From: DATLXH01 sp035576005
GTDB taxonomy: Bacteria; Acidobacteriota; Thermoanaerobaculia; Gp7-AA8
Assembly (NCBI GenBank): GCA_035576005.1
Contig: DATLXH010000037.1
Location: 9,793 to 73,792 of the forward strand
Length of the DNA: 64,000 nucleotides
Direction: 5' to 3'
Of this stretch, positions 26,273 to 34,807 are shown one piece after another. A model generated the notes under the pieces. It saw only the letters and a program-made list of their open reading frames with translations. It ran no database searches and was not told the DNA's origin. The position numbers and the translations under genes are program-made. The first letter of the stretch is position 1. Each line of letters opens with the position of its first letter.

Positions 26273-27049
26273 ATGAAGAACGCGATCATTACCGGCGGGT
26301 CCAGCGGCATTGGGCTCGCTCTCGCAAACGAGCTGGTAACCCGAGGGTATCGAGTCGCGCTGCTTGCGCGCCGGCTCGAGCATCTCGAGCGTGAGGCTTC
26401 GCGCCTGCGCGAGTCGGGAGCGGAGGTCGTGGCCGTCCAATGTGACGTTACGCTCGCCCAGGAAGTGAGATCCGGCGTCCAACGGGTCGTCGAGCAGTGG
26501 GGCCCCATTGATCTGGTGATTGCCAACGCCGGGTTGGGTTTACCGACTCCCGCTGTCGGATTCGACCTCGGCAATGCCGAGGCGATGATGCGGACGAACT
26601 TCTTCGGAATGATCTACCTGTTCGACGCGGTAGTGCCGTCGATGATCGAGCGGCGGACGGGCCACTTTGCGGGTATCGCCTCTCTTGCTGGTTTACGGGG
26701 ACTTCCAACCTCCGGGGTGTATTCCGCCAGCAAAGCTGCGATGCAGGCGTTTCTCGAGGCAGTCCGTGTCGAGCTCGCACAGTTCGGTGTGGCAGTCACG
26801 ATCGTCAATCCAGGGTTCGTTCGGACTGACATGACGTCAAAGAACAACTTCACGATGCCCTTTCTCATGGAGGCCGATGACGCGGCCGCGAGAATCGTGA
26901 CCGGCCTCGAGCGGCGCTGCGCTACGATCGAGTTTCCTCTCGGTACGAGCCTGATGATGCGGTTCGCCAGGGCGCTCCCGACAGCGGTCTTTGATCGCGT
27001 GATGCGAGGACATGTGAATCGCGAGACTCGATCGTCCTTGAACGGGTAG
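26273..27049 (+). CDS. Short-chain dehydrogenase/reductase (SDR)
   Basis: 258 residues, intact classical SDR. TGxxxGIG cofactor motif in ITGGSSGIGLALANELV, Arg35-type NADP recognition (LLARRLEHLE), VIANAGLG (NxAG), catalytic Ser in IASLAG and YxxxK in YSASKAA. The C terminus has IVNPGFVRTDM. No signal peptide; cytosolic. Substrate not predictable. It follows the desaturase by 57 bp on the same strand and may be co-transcribed, suggesting a role in lipid or acyl metabolism. Start ATG 26273 has no strong ribosome binding site. Confidence 0.87.
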   Translation: MKNAIITGGSSGIGLALANELVTRGYRVALLARRLEHLEREASRLRESGAEVVAVQCDVTLAQEVRSGVQRVVEQWGPIDLVIANAGLGLPTPAVGFDLGNAEAMMRTNFFGMIYLFDAVVPSMIERRTGHFAGIASLAGLRGLPTSGVYSASKAAMQAFLEAVRVELAQFGVAVTIVNPGFVRTDMTSKNNFTMPFLMEADDAAARIVTGLERRCATIEFPLGTSLMMRFARALPTAVFDRVMRGHVNRETRSSLNG

Positions 27050-27137
27050 TCGCGGATGCGTTGAAACTCATTCCGCGAGGTTCAACGGTAATATTTTGCG
27101 CGTCGTTTTGAATCTCATAAGTCCTCACCCGGCTCTC

Positions 27138-27177
27138 GGCGTTCCCACCCTCTCCCTCGGAAGAGGGTGGGAACGCC
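27138..27177. terminator. 16-bp hairpin between convergent genes
   Basis: GGCGTTCCCACCCTCT pairs perfectly with AGAGGGTGGGAACGCC across an 8-base loop (27154-27161). It lies between the stops of the SDR (27049) and the basic protein (27206), so it probably terminates both, although T tracts are weak. The sequence style matches the dispersed CTCTCC...GGAGAG repeats. Confidence 0.5.
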
Positions 27178-27205
27178 GCTTCGCGGCTTAATCGCTCGCG
27201 CCGGG

Positions 27206-27703
27206 CTAGCTGTCGTACGTCCTGCCGTGAGTGCCGATGCGAGGATCTCCAGACTTGTTCGTCAGGCGATCCTCGTCGTTGAATTCCTCATTGCGGTCGG
27301 CCTCGGCGGCGATTGCTTCCTCGTCCCGATCTCGACCTTTCCCTGAACCCATGGGAGAGCTGTGCATGCTCTGCTGTTTCGGGATATATGGCTCGGTCCT
27401 GCCTTGCGGTTTGGACGTCCGGGCAGAGGCGGAGGCTGTTCCAGAAGGTTCCACAGCTTTCCCGTCACCTTTGCTTTTCGACGACTTGCCGGCGCTGCCA
27501 GCTCTTGAGGACTTTGCCTCTGGCTCGGCACTCTTGCGTCCAAGTGCTTTCTTGATCTTGCCGGCTGCTGCGCGCAGCACACCAACGATCCCTCCCTTTC
27601 CGCCTGCTTTGAGATCTGTCGCGCCTTTTTTGCCGCCTGACGCTGCTGCCGATTTCGTGGTTCGGTTTTGAGAAGTCCCGGAACGTTTCTTCTTCCTCGA
27701 CAT
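27206..27703 (-). CDS. Basic, disordered Lys/Ser-rich protein
   Basis: 165 residues, no family recognised. N-terminal half is very basic (RKKKRSGTSQNRTTKS..GGKKGATDLKAGGKGG, and AAAGKIKKALGRKS), with alternating Lys, Ala, Ser and Gly like bacterial histone-H1-like or nucleoid proteins. The C-terminal third changes to acidic (GKGRDRDEEAIAAEADRNEEFNDEDRLTNKSGDPRIGTHGRTYDS). No signal peptide or TM helix. Start ATG 27703 has a GGAGAAAC upstream (27711-27718). An RNA- or DNA-binding role is plausible from charge only. Transcribed away from the SDR, head-to-tail with PlsC. Confidence 0.55.
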   Translation of the reverse strand: MSRKKKRSGTSQNRTTKSAAASGGKKGATDLKAGGKGGIVGVLRAAAGKIKKALGRKSAEPEAKSSRAGSAGKSSKSKGDGKAVEPSGTASASARTSKPQGRTEPYIPKQQSMHSSPMGSGKGRDRDEEAIAAEADRNEEFNDEDRLTNKSGDPRIGTHGRTYDS

Positions 27704-27787
27704 TGTTTCTCCTTACGGCCGGCGTCACACGCCGGGCCGGCTCTGTTATGCAACCTCCTGACCGTTTCCACAGTCGGGGAGTTCATT

Positions 27788-28498
27788 CTATGGTTCCACT
27801 CCGAACAGCATGGCCTCAATCTCCGCGCGTGACCGATCTTTCAGGGCGTCTTTGCTCCTGACACTGTATGAGGTCGTGTCGATCGGCCAGCCAGCACGGA
27901 CTGTCACAATTCCCGGCGTTACGGCGAACTTGCCAACACGAAGAGCCTCGAAGGTGCCATCAATGGCGACAGGTACGATCGGCAAGCGCGAACGGATCGC
28001 AAGCAGGAACGCGCCTCTCTGAAATGGTTTGAGCTCACGACTGCTCGTTCTGCCTTCCTCCGGGAAAATCGCGATCGTGTTCCCTTGGCGAATTCTCTCC
28101 GCGGCAAGGTTCAGCGAGTCGACAGCTGTCCGCCTGTTCTTCCGATCGACCGGGATGAATCCTGACCTTGCCAGAGCCCAGCCGAAAAGAGGGACCTGGA
28201 AAAGGCTCTTCTTGGCCAGGAAGCGGACTGGCTGATCGATCGCGGCGAGAAGACAGGGGATGTCGAGATAGCTGTAGTGATTGGCGATCAGGATGTAGCG
28301 ATGGTCGCGTTCGATCCGATCGAGATTCTCCACCCTGATTTTCAGGCCGGCGCTCCGGACGATCGATCGTGCCCAGAACTTGACGATCCTGTCGACCAGT
28401 GGCGAGGTGGATCGCACCATACAGATCAGGAGGACGACAGGCGAGGTCGCCAGAGTTACCAGAGATGTGATGAAAACGACGTAGAGACCCCGGAGCAT
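27788..28498 (-). CDS. plsC: 1-acyl-sn-glycerol-3-phosphate acyltransferase
   Basis: 236 residues, normal length. Acyltransferase motif I N-H-Y-S-Y-L-D (catalytic His and Asp, HxxxxD), motif II-like VRFLAKKSLFQVPLFGWAL, motif III FPEEGRTSS and motif IV-like LPIVPVAI. One N-terminal hydrophobic segment (VVFITSLVTLATSPVVLLICMV) anchors it to the inner membrane. Reaction: acyl transfer to lysophosphatidate to make phosphatidic acid. Start ATG 28498. It is divergent from korA with a 192-bp gap that probably carries both promoters. Confidence 0.9.
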   Translation of the reverse strand: MLRGLYVVFITSLVTLATSPVVLLICMVRSTSPLVDRIVKFWARSIVRSAGLKIRVENLDRIERDHRYILIANHYSYLDIPCLLAAIDQPVRFLAKKSLFQVPLFGWALARSGFIPVDRKNRRTAVDSLNLAAERIRQGNTIAIFPEEGRTSSRELKPFQRGAFLLAIRSRLPIVPVAIDGTFEALRVGKFAVTPGIVTVRAGWPIDTTSYSVRSKDALKDRSRAEIEAMLFGVEP

Positions 28499-28690
28499 GA
28501 CCGGCGCGAATTCTACTTCACGAAAGGCAGGGCGATGGATCTCGGCGACGACCTGTTCTGCATTACAATTTCATTCCCGGACCCGCCGGATCGGACTCGT
28601 AATGGCAAGCCGACTATCAGGCGGTCGTATCCCGGGCGAATTCGAGCGGAGCGGGGGCATCGATCCGTCCCGGAACAAGAGGAGAAACTC

Positions 28691-30538
28691 GTGTCAGACA
28701 TGTCGTCCACCGCGGTACTCGAGACGCCAGCCGCTGAGGCTGACAAGCCATCAGTCAACGACCTGACGATCCACGTGGCCACAGTCAACGGCTCCGGATC
28801 GCAATCATCGAACAACGTGTTGATGCGCTCGATCTTTCAGATGGGCGTACCCGTGAGCGGAAAGAACATGTTTCCATCCAACATCGCGGGTCTTCCTACC
28901 TGGTTCACCATCAGGGCAAACAAAGATGGATGGATTGCCCGCAAGAAAGAGGTCGACATTCTGATCTGCATGAATGTCGCGACTTCCAAAGAGGACGTCG
29001 AGGGTCTGCTGGCCGGTTCACTCTGCATTTACGACGCGCCCTTGAACTGCAAGTCGATTCGCAGTGACGTCACCTTCTTCGAGGTCCCGTTCGCAAAGCT
29101 CGCCGGCGAGGTCTCTCAGGATTCGCGGCTCCGCAAACTTCTCACGAACATGATTTACGTCGGCGTCGTCGCCGAGCTGATCGGCATCGAGCGTGACGAG
29201 ATGATTGCCGCGCTCAACAAGCAGTTCAAGGGAAAACAGAAAGCGGTTGACCTCAACGTGCAGGCGATCGACAAGGGCACGGCTTTCGCCCGCGAGAATC
29301 TTCCGAAGCAGAATCAATTCAGAATTCAGCGGATGGACAAGACTGCGGGGAAGATCATCATTGACGGCAATGCAGCGGCGGCCATTGGAGCGATGTTCGG
29401 CGGAGTCTCTGTCGTCACCTGGTATCCGATTACCCCGTCATCGTCTCTGTGCGAGTCCCTGATCGACTACCTCAAGGAACATCGGATCGGAGAGGATGGC
29501 AAGGCGACGTTCGCTGTGGTGCAGGCTGAAGACGAGATTGCGGCGATCGGCATGGTCCTGGGCGCTGGCTGGGCGGGGGCCAGATCGATGACCTCCACCT
29601 CAGGACCCGGCATCTCTCTGATGAGTGAGTTTGCCGGTCTCGGATACTTCGCTGAGATCCCGGGAGTGATCTGGGACATCCAACGAGTCGGTCCTTCGAC
29701 CGGGCTGCCCACACGCACAGCACAGGGTGACATCCTCGAGGTCTTCTCACTCTCACATGGCGATACGCAGCATATCGCCCTCATCCCCTCTTCGGTCAGA
29801 GAGTGCTACGACTTCGGGATGGAAGCGCTTGATCTGGCCGAGATCTTTCAGACTCCCGTTTTCGTCCTGTCCGACCTCGATCTCGGCATGAACAACTGGA
29901 TGTCGGACCCGTTTCCCTATCCGGACAAGCCGATCCGCAGAGGCAAGGTCCTGGACAAAGCAAAACTCGAGGAGCTCGGCGGCAAGTGGGGTCGTTACGC
30001 GGATACCGATGGCGATGCGATTCCGTACCGCACACTTCCCGGCACCGATCATCCCGATGCAAGCTACTTTACGCGCGGCTCGGGGCACGACGAACAGGCG
30101 CGTTACTCGGAACGGCCGAGCGATTACAAGAACACAGTGGATCGACTCGCAAGGAAATATGAAACGGCGAAGCAGTATGTCCCGAAGCCGATCGTGGAAG
30201 AACGAACCGGTGCGACGATCGGACTGATCGCGTACGGAACGACAGACTTCGCTTTGCAGGAGGCACGTCATCAGCTCCTGAGGGAAAAGGGCATCGAGAC
30301 GGGCTATCTGAGACTCCGCGCGTTGCCGCTCACCAGCGAAGTCAAAGAATTTGTCGCAAAGCACGAGCATGTCTGTGTCGTCGAGCAGAACCGGGACGGG
30401 CAGATGGGAGATCTGATCCGTCTCGAGGTTGGGGAGGATCAGCGGAAGATCCGGAAGATCCTTCATTACTCAGGTCTTCCGATTGACGCGAGATTCATCA
30501 GCGATTCCGTGCTCGAGCTCGAAAAGATGGGTAACTGA
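28691..30538 (+). CDS. korA: 2-oxoacid:ferredoxin oxidoreductase, gamma-alpha fusion subunit
   Basis: 615 residues. Start taken as GTG 28691: GAGGAG lies six bases upstream, whereas the next ATG (28700) would be 15 away. Residues about 20-200 are the gamma domain (VNGSGSQSSNNVLMRSIFQMGV..SGKNMFPSNIAGLPTWFTIR), and residues about 215-590 the alpha domain (SVVTWYPITPSSSLCE, AGARSMTSTSGPGISLMSEFAGL, the pyrimidine-binding side). The C terminus carries the TK C-terminal-like domain (VCVVEQNRDGQMGDLIRLEV). Together with KorB it interconverts 2-oxoglutarate (or another 2-oxoacid) and acyl-CoA with ferredoxin. Substrate not fixed by sequence. Confidence 0.92.
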   Translation: MSDMSSTAVLETPAAEADKPSVNDLTIHVATVNGSGSQSSNNVLMRSIFQMGVPVSGKNMFPSNIAGLPTWFTIRANKDGWIARKKEVDILICMNVATSKEDVEGLLAGSLCIYDAPLNCKSIRSDVTFFEVPFAKLAGEVSQDSRLRKLLTNMIYVGVVAELIGIERDEMIAALNKQFKGKQKAVDLNVQAIDKGTAFARENLPKQNQFRIQRMDKTAGKIIIDGNAAAAIGAMFGGVSVVTWYPITPSSSLCESLIDYLKEHRIGEDGKATFAVVQAEDEIAAIGMVLGAGWAGARSMTSTSGPGISLMSEFAGLGYFAEIPGVIWDIQRVGPSTGLPTRTAQGDILEVFSLSHGDTQHIALIPSSVRECYDFGMEALDLAEIFQTPVFVLSDLDLGMNNWMSDPFPYPDKPIRRGKVLDKAKLEELGGKWGRYADTDGDAIPYRTLPGTDHPDASYFTRGSGHDEQARYSERPSDYKNTVDRLARKYETAKQYVPKPIVEERTGATIGLIAYGTTDFALQEARHQLLREKGIETGYLRLRALPLTSEVKEFVAKHEHVCVVEQNRDGQMGDLIRLEVGEDQRKIRKILHYSGLPIDARFISDSVLELEKMGN

Positions 30539-30590
30539 ATCAGACGTTCCACGGCTCCATTACGGTTCAACATCACGACGAGGAAACAGC

Positions 30591-31643
30591 ATGGCCGACA
30601 GTGTGATCAAGACGACCGCAGAAGTGCCGAAAGAAAACCGGGTTGGACTCAAGGCATCGGATTACCAGGGCGGAAAATCAACGCTCTGTGCCGGATGCGG
30701 CCACGATGCGATCAGTAACCAGATCGTGCGCGCCTTCTACGAGATGAGCGTGAAGCCGGAGAGAGTCGTGAAGTTCTCCGGCATCGGCTGCTCGTCAAAG
30801 ACGCCAGCGTACTTTCTATCCCGCTCCCACGGCTTCAATGCCGTTCATGGCCGGATGCCTTCGGTCGCAACCGGCGCGATGCTGGCGAATCACAAGCTTC
30901 TCGGCATCGGCGTGTCAGGTGATGGCGATACCGCCTCGATTGGCCTCGGGCAGTTCATGCACACGGTGAGGCGTAACGTTCCGCTCGTTTACATCATCGA
31001 GAACAACGGCGTTTACGGTCTGACCAAGGGTCAGTTTTCCGCGACCGCTGACGAAGGCTCGAAGCTCAAGAGCGGCGTGATCAACGATCTTCCACCGATG
31101 GATCTCTGCGCTCTGGCTGTTGAGCTTGGTTGCGGATTCGTCGCGCGGGGATTCGCGGGCGATCCGAAGCAGATGGTCAACATCCTGAAAGCGGCGATCG
31201 CTCATAACGGTCTCTGCGTGATCGACGTCATCTCACCATGCGTGACGTTTAACAACCAGGATGACTCGACGAAAGGGTACAAGTACTCGAAGGAACATCA
31301 GGAGCTGCTGCATCAGATTGGGTTTGTGCAATCGTATGAGCAGATCGAGGTCGAGTATGAGCCGGGGGAAATGAAGGAAGTCAGGATGCACGACGGCTCG
31401 CGCGTGCTGCTCAAGAAACTGGAGGAGGATTACGATCCTTCCAATGTCATGGATGCTCTCACAAGGCTGCATGCCGCCGAGGAAGCTGGCGAGATTCTCA
31501 CGGGGCTGGTATTTCTCAGGCCGGAGAAGAAAAGCTTTCTCGACCTGCTGAACATGACCGAGCTGCCGCTGCGCGATTTGCCGGCTGAAGTCCTCAGGCC
31601 GAAGCCGGACGCGCTGGACCGGATCATGAAGGAGTTGATGTAA
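30591..31643 (+). CDS. korB: 2-oxoacid:ferredoxin oxidoreductase, beta subunit
   Basis: 350 residues; ATG 30591 with GAGGAA seven bases upstream, 52 bp after korA. TPP-binding motif: GDGD (VSGDGDTASIGLGQFMHTVRRN), ending with NNGVYGLTKGQFSAT. Cys residues LCAGCGH and SGIGCSSK are the family's conserved sites for the cluster and substrate. No extra ferredoxin-like domain, so electrons leave through a free ferredoxin. The pair makes a complete KorAB enzyme. Confidence 0.93.
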   Translation: MADSVIKTTAEVPKENRVGLKASDYQGGKSTLCAGCGHDAISNQIVRAFYEMSVKPERVVKFSGIGCSSKTPAYFLSRSHGFNAVHGRMPSVATGAMLANHKLLGIGVSGDGDTASIGLGQFMHTVRRNVPLVYIIENNGVYGLTKGQFSATADEGSKLKSGVINDLPPMDLCALAVELGCGFVARGFAGDPKQMVNILKAAIAHNGLCVIDVISPCVTFNNQDDSTKGYKYSKEHQELLHQIGFVQSYEQIEVEYEPGEMKEVRMHDGSRVLLKKLEEDYDPSNVMDALTRLHAAEEAGEILTGLVFLRPEKKSFLDLLNMTELPLRDLPAEVLRPKPDALDRIMKELM

Positions 31644-31662
31644 GACAGACAGGCTTGTTTGT

Positions 31663-31769
31663 GTAGGACAGACACTCTTGTCTGTCCATGTGGCGCCGGG
31701 TGAACAGGTTTTTTGCAACCAACGACAGACAAGAGTGTCTGTCCCACACAGACAAGTTTCTGTCCTACA
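31663..31769. repeat. Three ACAGACAAGAG-family palindromes between korB and the next gene
   Basis: GTAGGACAGACACTCTTGTC (31663-31682, closing TGTCC), ACAGACAAGAGTGTCTGTCC (31725-31744) and a variant ACAGACAAGTTTCTGTCCTA (31748-31767). The first two are inverted with respect to each other, so the 80-bp stretch can fold as a large stem. Possibly serves as the korB terminator. Confidence 0.55.
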
Positions 31770-31781
31770 AGGAGCCAGAAT

Positions 31782-32027
31782 ATGTCCGACGTCAAGACGA
31801 TCACCGATGATCCAACCGGTTCCGACGACAAAGGGGCTCTCGAGAGCGACGTGCAGCGGATCAATGTCATCAAAGGTGGCGAGGTCCTGGGCAATCAGGG
31901 TGAAGCACGCCCCGAGCACAGCGGGCAGAACTCGGGACGAGCAACCCCAGGTCTTGTTGGCGACCTCGCTGACAACGTCGAGAAAGAGTTGCCGCCTTCC
32001 GCTGTCGAAGGGATCAAGAATCAGTAA
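31782..32027 (+). CDS. Unknown small acidic protein (81 residues)
   Basis: Not recognised. Start ATG 31782 has AAGGAG eight bases upstream. Sequence is mostly hydrophilic and acidic (SDVKTITDDPTGSDDKGALESDVQRINVIKGGEVLGNQGEARPEH, then ADNVEKELPPSAVEGIKNQ). No signal, TM, Cys or His. It ends three bases before the start of the following metal-receptor gene, so the two are probably one operon. An intrinsically disordered, stress-related role is one guess, not supported by motif. Confidence 0.5.
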   Translation: MSDVKTITDDPTGSDDKGALESDVQRINVIKGGEVLGNQGEARPEHSGQNSGRATPGLVGDLADNVEKELPPSAVEGIKNQ

Positions 32028-32030
32028 CGG

Positions 32031-32801
32031 ATGCCTGTCGATGCGCTAGGGCAGATCTACGCCCCAACGCTTTCTCCGCAGCGTGTGGTATCGCTGGTTC
32101 CCTCGCTGACCGAATCACTCTTCGAGCTTGGCGCAGGAGCCGATCTCATTGGCATCAGCGACTTCTGCCTTTTCCCCGCGGAAGGCCTGGCTGGTCTTCC
32201 ACGACTCGGAGGAACGAAAACGCCCGACCTGGAAGCCCTTCGCCTGCTCCGTCCTGATCTCGTCTATCTGAATCTTGAAGAGAACCTTCGCCGTCACGGT
32301 GAAGCGATCGCTAAGTTCTCCACCACCTTCGTGACGGAACCGAAGGACATAACGGGCGTCATTCACCTTCTACGTTCTCTCGGCGAGATTCATTCGCGCT
32401 CCTCAGATGCACTTGTGGACAGGATCGAAAAGGAGCTTGTCTCCTGCAGCACCATCGCGCCATTCACGTTTGCTGTTCCCATCTGGAAACGACCCTGGAT
32501 GTGGTGCGGTGGCGACACTTATGTTTCGAATCTGGTGGCCGCCGCAGGGGGCAACAACGTGCTCGCGCACCTCGATCGTTATCCCACCCTCGAGGCCGAG
32601 GAGATCGCGTCCCTCAGACCCGACGTCATCTTTCTTCCCGACGAGCCCTACCTTTTTACGGAAGCCGATCACGCTCAGCTCTCGAAGTTGTTCGAGGGGA
32701 GAATAGTCGGACCCTTTCCCGGCCATCTTTTCACATGGCATGGGAGTCGATCCTTACTGGGACTCAGATTCCTGCGTGAGGTCTTCGAGGTGCCGGCTTG
32801 A
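32031..32801 (+). CDS. Helical-backbone metal receptor (BtuF/FepB-like fold) without signal peptide
   Basis: 256 residues, ATG 32031 two bases after the preceding stop. BtuF-type pattern: RVVSLVPSLTESLFELGAGADLIGISDFC, LPRLGGTKTPDLEALRLLRPDLVYL, TFAVPIWKRPWMWCGGDTYVSNLVAAAGGNNVLAHLDRYPTLEAEEIASLRPDVIFLPDEPY. Length and order fit a single substrate-binding domain, but the N terminus (MPVDALGQIYAPTLSPQ) has no signal peptide or lipobox. Without export it cannot be a normal ABC binding protein; no permease or ATPase gene is adjacent. Possibly a cytosolic cobalamin or haem carrier, or a gene that lost its signal. Confidence 0.8.
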   Translation: MPVDALGQIYAPTLSPQRVVSLVPSLTESLFELGAGADLIGISDFCLFPAEGLAGLPRLGGTKTPDLEALRLLRPDLVYLNLEENLRRHGEAIAKFSTTFVTEPKDITGVIHLLRSLGEIHSRSSDALVDRIEKELVSCSTIAPFTFAVPIWKRPWMWCGGDTYVSNLVAAAGGNNVLAHLDRYPTLEAEEIASLRPDVIFLPDEPYLFTEADHAQLSKLFEGRIVGPFPGHLFTWHGSRSLLGLRFLREVFEVPA

Positions 32802-33039
32802 ACGATCTGCTGCCAGGGAACGTTAGATCCTCTGAATGCGACCCACGCGTCTCGCACCAGTCGGGGTGCGCATAAGTGTTTTCTGGACTGCGGTCCGGTG
32901 GCATCGCGCTCCGCGCTCAGCCACCGGCCATCCTCTCGCTGCCGCTACCGGGGCGCCTTCAAGGCCTGCCGCTCCAGAGTGCAGTCGCCCCGTGTCATGC
33001 CTTCTTCATCAGCCGTTCCCCGCCGTTCTCACGCTTCTG

Positions 33040-33318
33040 ATGACAGCGGTTCACTGTCTGACGTCGTCGAGCCGCGAAGCGGCGTGATCCCTCTCCCCGG
33101 CGGGGAGAGGGAAGCGAGCGGAGCGAAGCAGGGAGAGGGGGTGTGAAAGTCTCGCCAGTCCGTCGGAAGGGCGAGGTCTTCGTATCTCTCGCGGCCCCTC
33201 TCCCGGTCGCTTACGCGACCACCCTCTCCCCGCCGGGGAGAGGGATTCGCCCCTTGGGGTCGCGAGTCCCGCCGCGTGTCATGACTTCTTCAACAGCGTT
33301 CCCCGCTGTTACCCCGCT
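33040..33318. repeat. 276-bp dispersed palindromic repeat, copy B
   Basis: Matches 13238-13513 from TGACAGCGGTTCACTG to TCTTCAACAGCGTTCC, with the two CTCTCCCC hairpins at the same positions. The best-conserved interval is GAGAGGGAAGCGAGCGGAGC through GCAGGGAGAGGG. Changes in one hairpin arm relative to copy A are few and mostly leave pairing intact. Confidence 0.75.
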
Positions 33319-33613
33319 TGTAAGAAACTCACGCGGCTTTAGCTTAGTTTGTAGCCAAGCCGTTGGGCGGTTTTCTCGGGAGACACCGAAAGCCGGCGTC
33401 ACTCTTCTATGAAGGATCGGAGCGCCGCCTTCCAGGCGGCCGTACCGCCGGCTTCCAGCCGGCCGCGGACTGGAACGAGAGCCGGCAAGATGCCGGCGGT
33501 ACGGCCGGCTGGAAGCCGGCGCTCCAACCGTCCACCCGGCACGCCTTCATCACCTGCTGGCCAGCATTCTCACGCTGGTCTTCAGCTTGTAAGAAACTCA
33601 AGAGGCTTAACCG
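33317..33613 (+). repeat. Direct repeat CTTGTAAGAAACTCA, two copies
   Basis: CTTGTAAGAAACTCACGCGG (33317-33336, then CTTTAGC) and CTTGTAAGAAACTCAAGAGG (33587-33606, then CTTAACC) are 270 bp apart and enclose the GCCGGC inverted block. Could mark the edges of an inserted cassette. Confidence 0.45.
33421..33525. repeat. Inverted repeat rich in GCCGGC
   Basis: GCCGGCTTCCAGCCGGCC (33448-33465) is inverted as GGCCGGCTGGAAGCCGGC (33503-33520), with further CGCCG/CGGCG pairs (CCTTCCAGGCGG near 33428). The whole block can fold as nested stems. Flanked by the CTTGTAAGAAACTCA units. Confidence 0.55.
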
Positions 33614-33714
33614 AGTACAGTTTCTTCACCCCTGGTTCAGCGCACCGCTGTGAATTCGCTCGGGATGACACTCCTTGCGGCAGTGAATAGCGGGAAAGCT
33701 GTGAAAAATGCGGG

Positions 33715-34563
33715 CTAGAGGCTTGGTCTCTTGACGTTGCGAGCCAGTCCGAGCGCCTCGAGAATCACAATCCCGTACCATCCGAAATCCACCTGCCACG
33801 GCTTCCAGCCGATGCGGGCCGAAGAAGGCTTCGAGTGATGATTGCCGTGCCAGTTCTCACCTTGAAAGAATTGGATGAACCCCAGCCACGTGATGTTCTG
33901 GGACGAGTCCTCGCCGGGCTCGCGCTCAGGTCGCATGTGCGCGATGCTGTTGACGAAGCACTGAGCATGCAGCGTGAAGACCAGACGCATCGGACCGAGC
34001 CAGAAAGACGCGGCTGGTCCAAACGCAAGTCCTCCAAACAGTGAGATCGCGAGCAGCGGAATCTGTGCTCGGTTCCAGATTCGATACTGAGGTTTGGCCA
34101 GATCGGGACACCATCTGCTCAAGGGGACATTGCCAGCCTGCCAGAGCCAGCGCAGGTGTGCCCACCAGAAACCGCCGATGTTTGGACTGGAGATATCGTC
34201 CGAGGTCTCCACCTTGGCGTGATGCTGTCGATGATTCGCGGTCCACGTATCGGGTGAGCCCGAGCCGTTGAACATCGCGAAAAAAATCAATACGTGTCGA
34301 ACCACCGGGTTCAATCGAAGCGCGGTATGGGCCAGGGTGCGGTGATAGCAGATCGTGATCCCCATGCCGCCCAGCCACGCAATCGCAACCGTGGCAACCA
34401 TGACTCGCCATCCGGGAGCAGGGTAGAGAATCAACCCCGCGAGGGCAAGAAGGTGGATGAGTACCAGATAAAAAAACGTAGCCCGGTCACCTTTTGCCGG
34501 TTTCCACCACGGGGCGTTCCAAGGCTCAGGGCCAAGGCTTGAAACAATTGGAGCATCTGTCAT
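33715..34563 (-). CDS. Fatty-acid desaturase, second copy
   Basis: 282 residues, start ATG 34563. His boxes: HRTLAH in ICYHRTLAHTALRLN, HRQHHAK in TANHRQHHAKVETSDD, and NWHGNHHSKPSSARIG. Four hydrophobic segments. Compared with the desaturase at 25.0 kb it is shorter, lacks the coiled-coil tail and has a longer loop between box 2 and box 3. The two probably act on different acyl chains or at different positions. The downstream side is the repeat-filled gap. Confidence 0.88.
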   Translation of the reverse strand: MTDAPIVSSLGPEPWNAPWWKPAKGDRATFFYLVLIHLLALAGLILYPAPGWRVMVATVAIAWLGGMGITICYHRTLAHTALRLNPVVRHVLIFFAMFNGSGSPDTWTANHRQHHAKVETSDDISSPNIGGFWWAHLRWLWQAGNVPLSRWCPDLAKPQYRIWNRAQIPLLAISLFGGLAFGPAASFWLGPMRLVFTLHAQCFVNSIAHMRPEREPGEDSSQNITWLGFIQFFQGENWHGNHHSKPSSARIGWKPWQVDFGWYGIVILEALGLARNVKRPSL

Positions 34564-34807
34564 TAAAACCCAACCTTGTGCATAAACCCAACCTTGGTGG
34601 GACAGAACATGGGATCACCGAATACTTATTCGCCGCAGGCTGCTCCTGAATGGAATACGGCCAGTGATTGAAACCCGCGGATTTGGGGTGGTAGGGGCGA
34701 CGAGCCTTGAGTAGTGGTTGCCTCTCGTAAAGTAGGCGCGTCGCTTGCAGCCATGGGCTCCCGGATACGCCGTCAACCGCCCACGATTCTCGTCAGAAGG
34801 AGACTCT

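Larger units (their letters stand above)
32802..33714. repeat. 913-bp gap filled with dispersed repeats
   Basis: No gene seen. It holds the second copy of the 276-bp repeat (33040-33318), a long inverted structure around 33421-33525, and two copies of a CTTGTAAGAAACTCA unit (33317 and 33587). Open frames across it are the same repeat-derived translations as at 13.2 kb. Confidence 0.7.
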
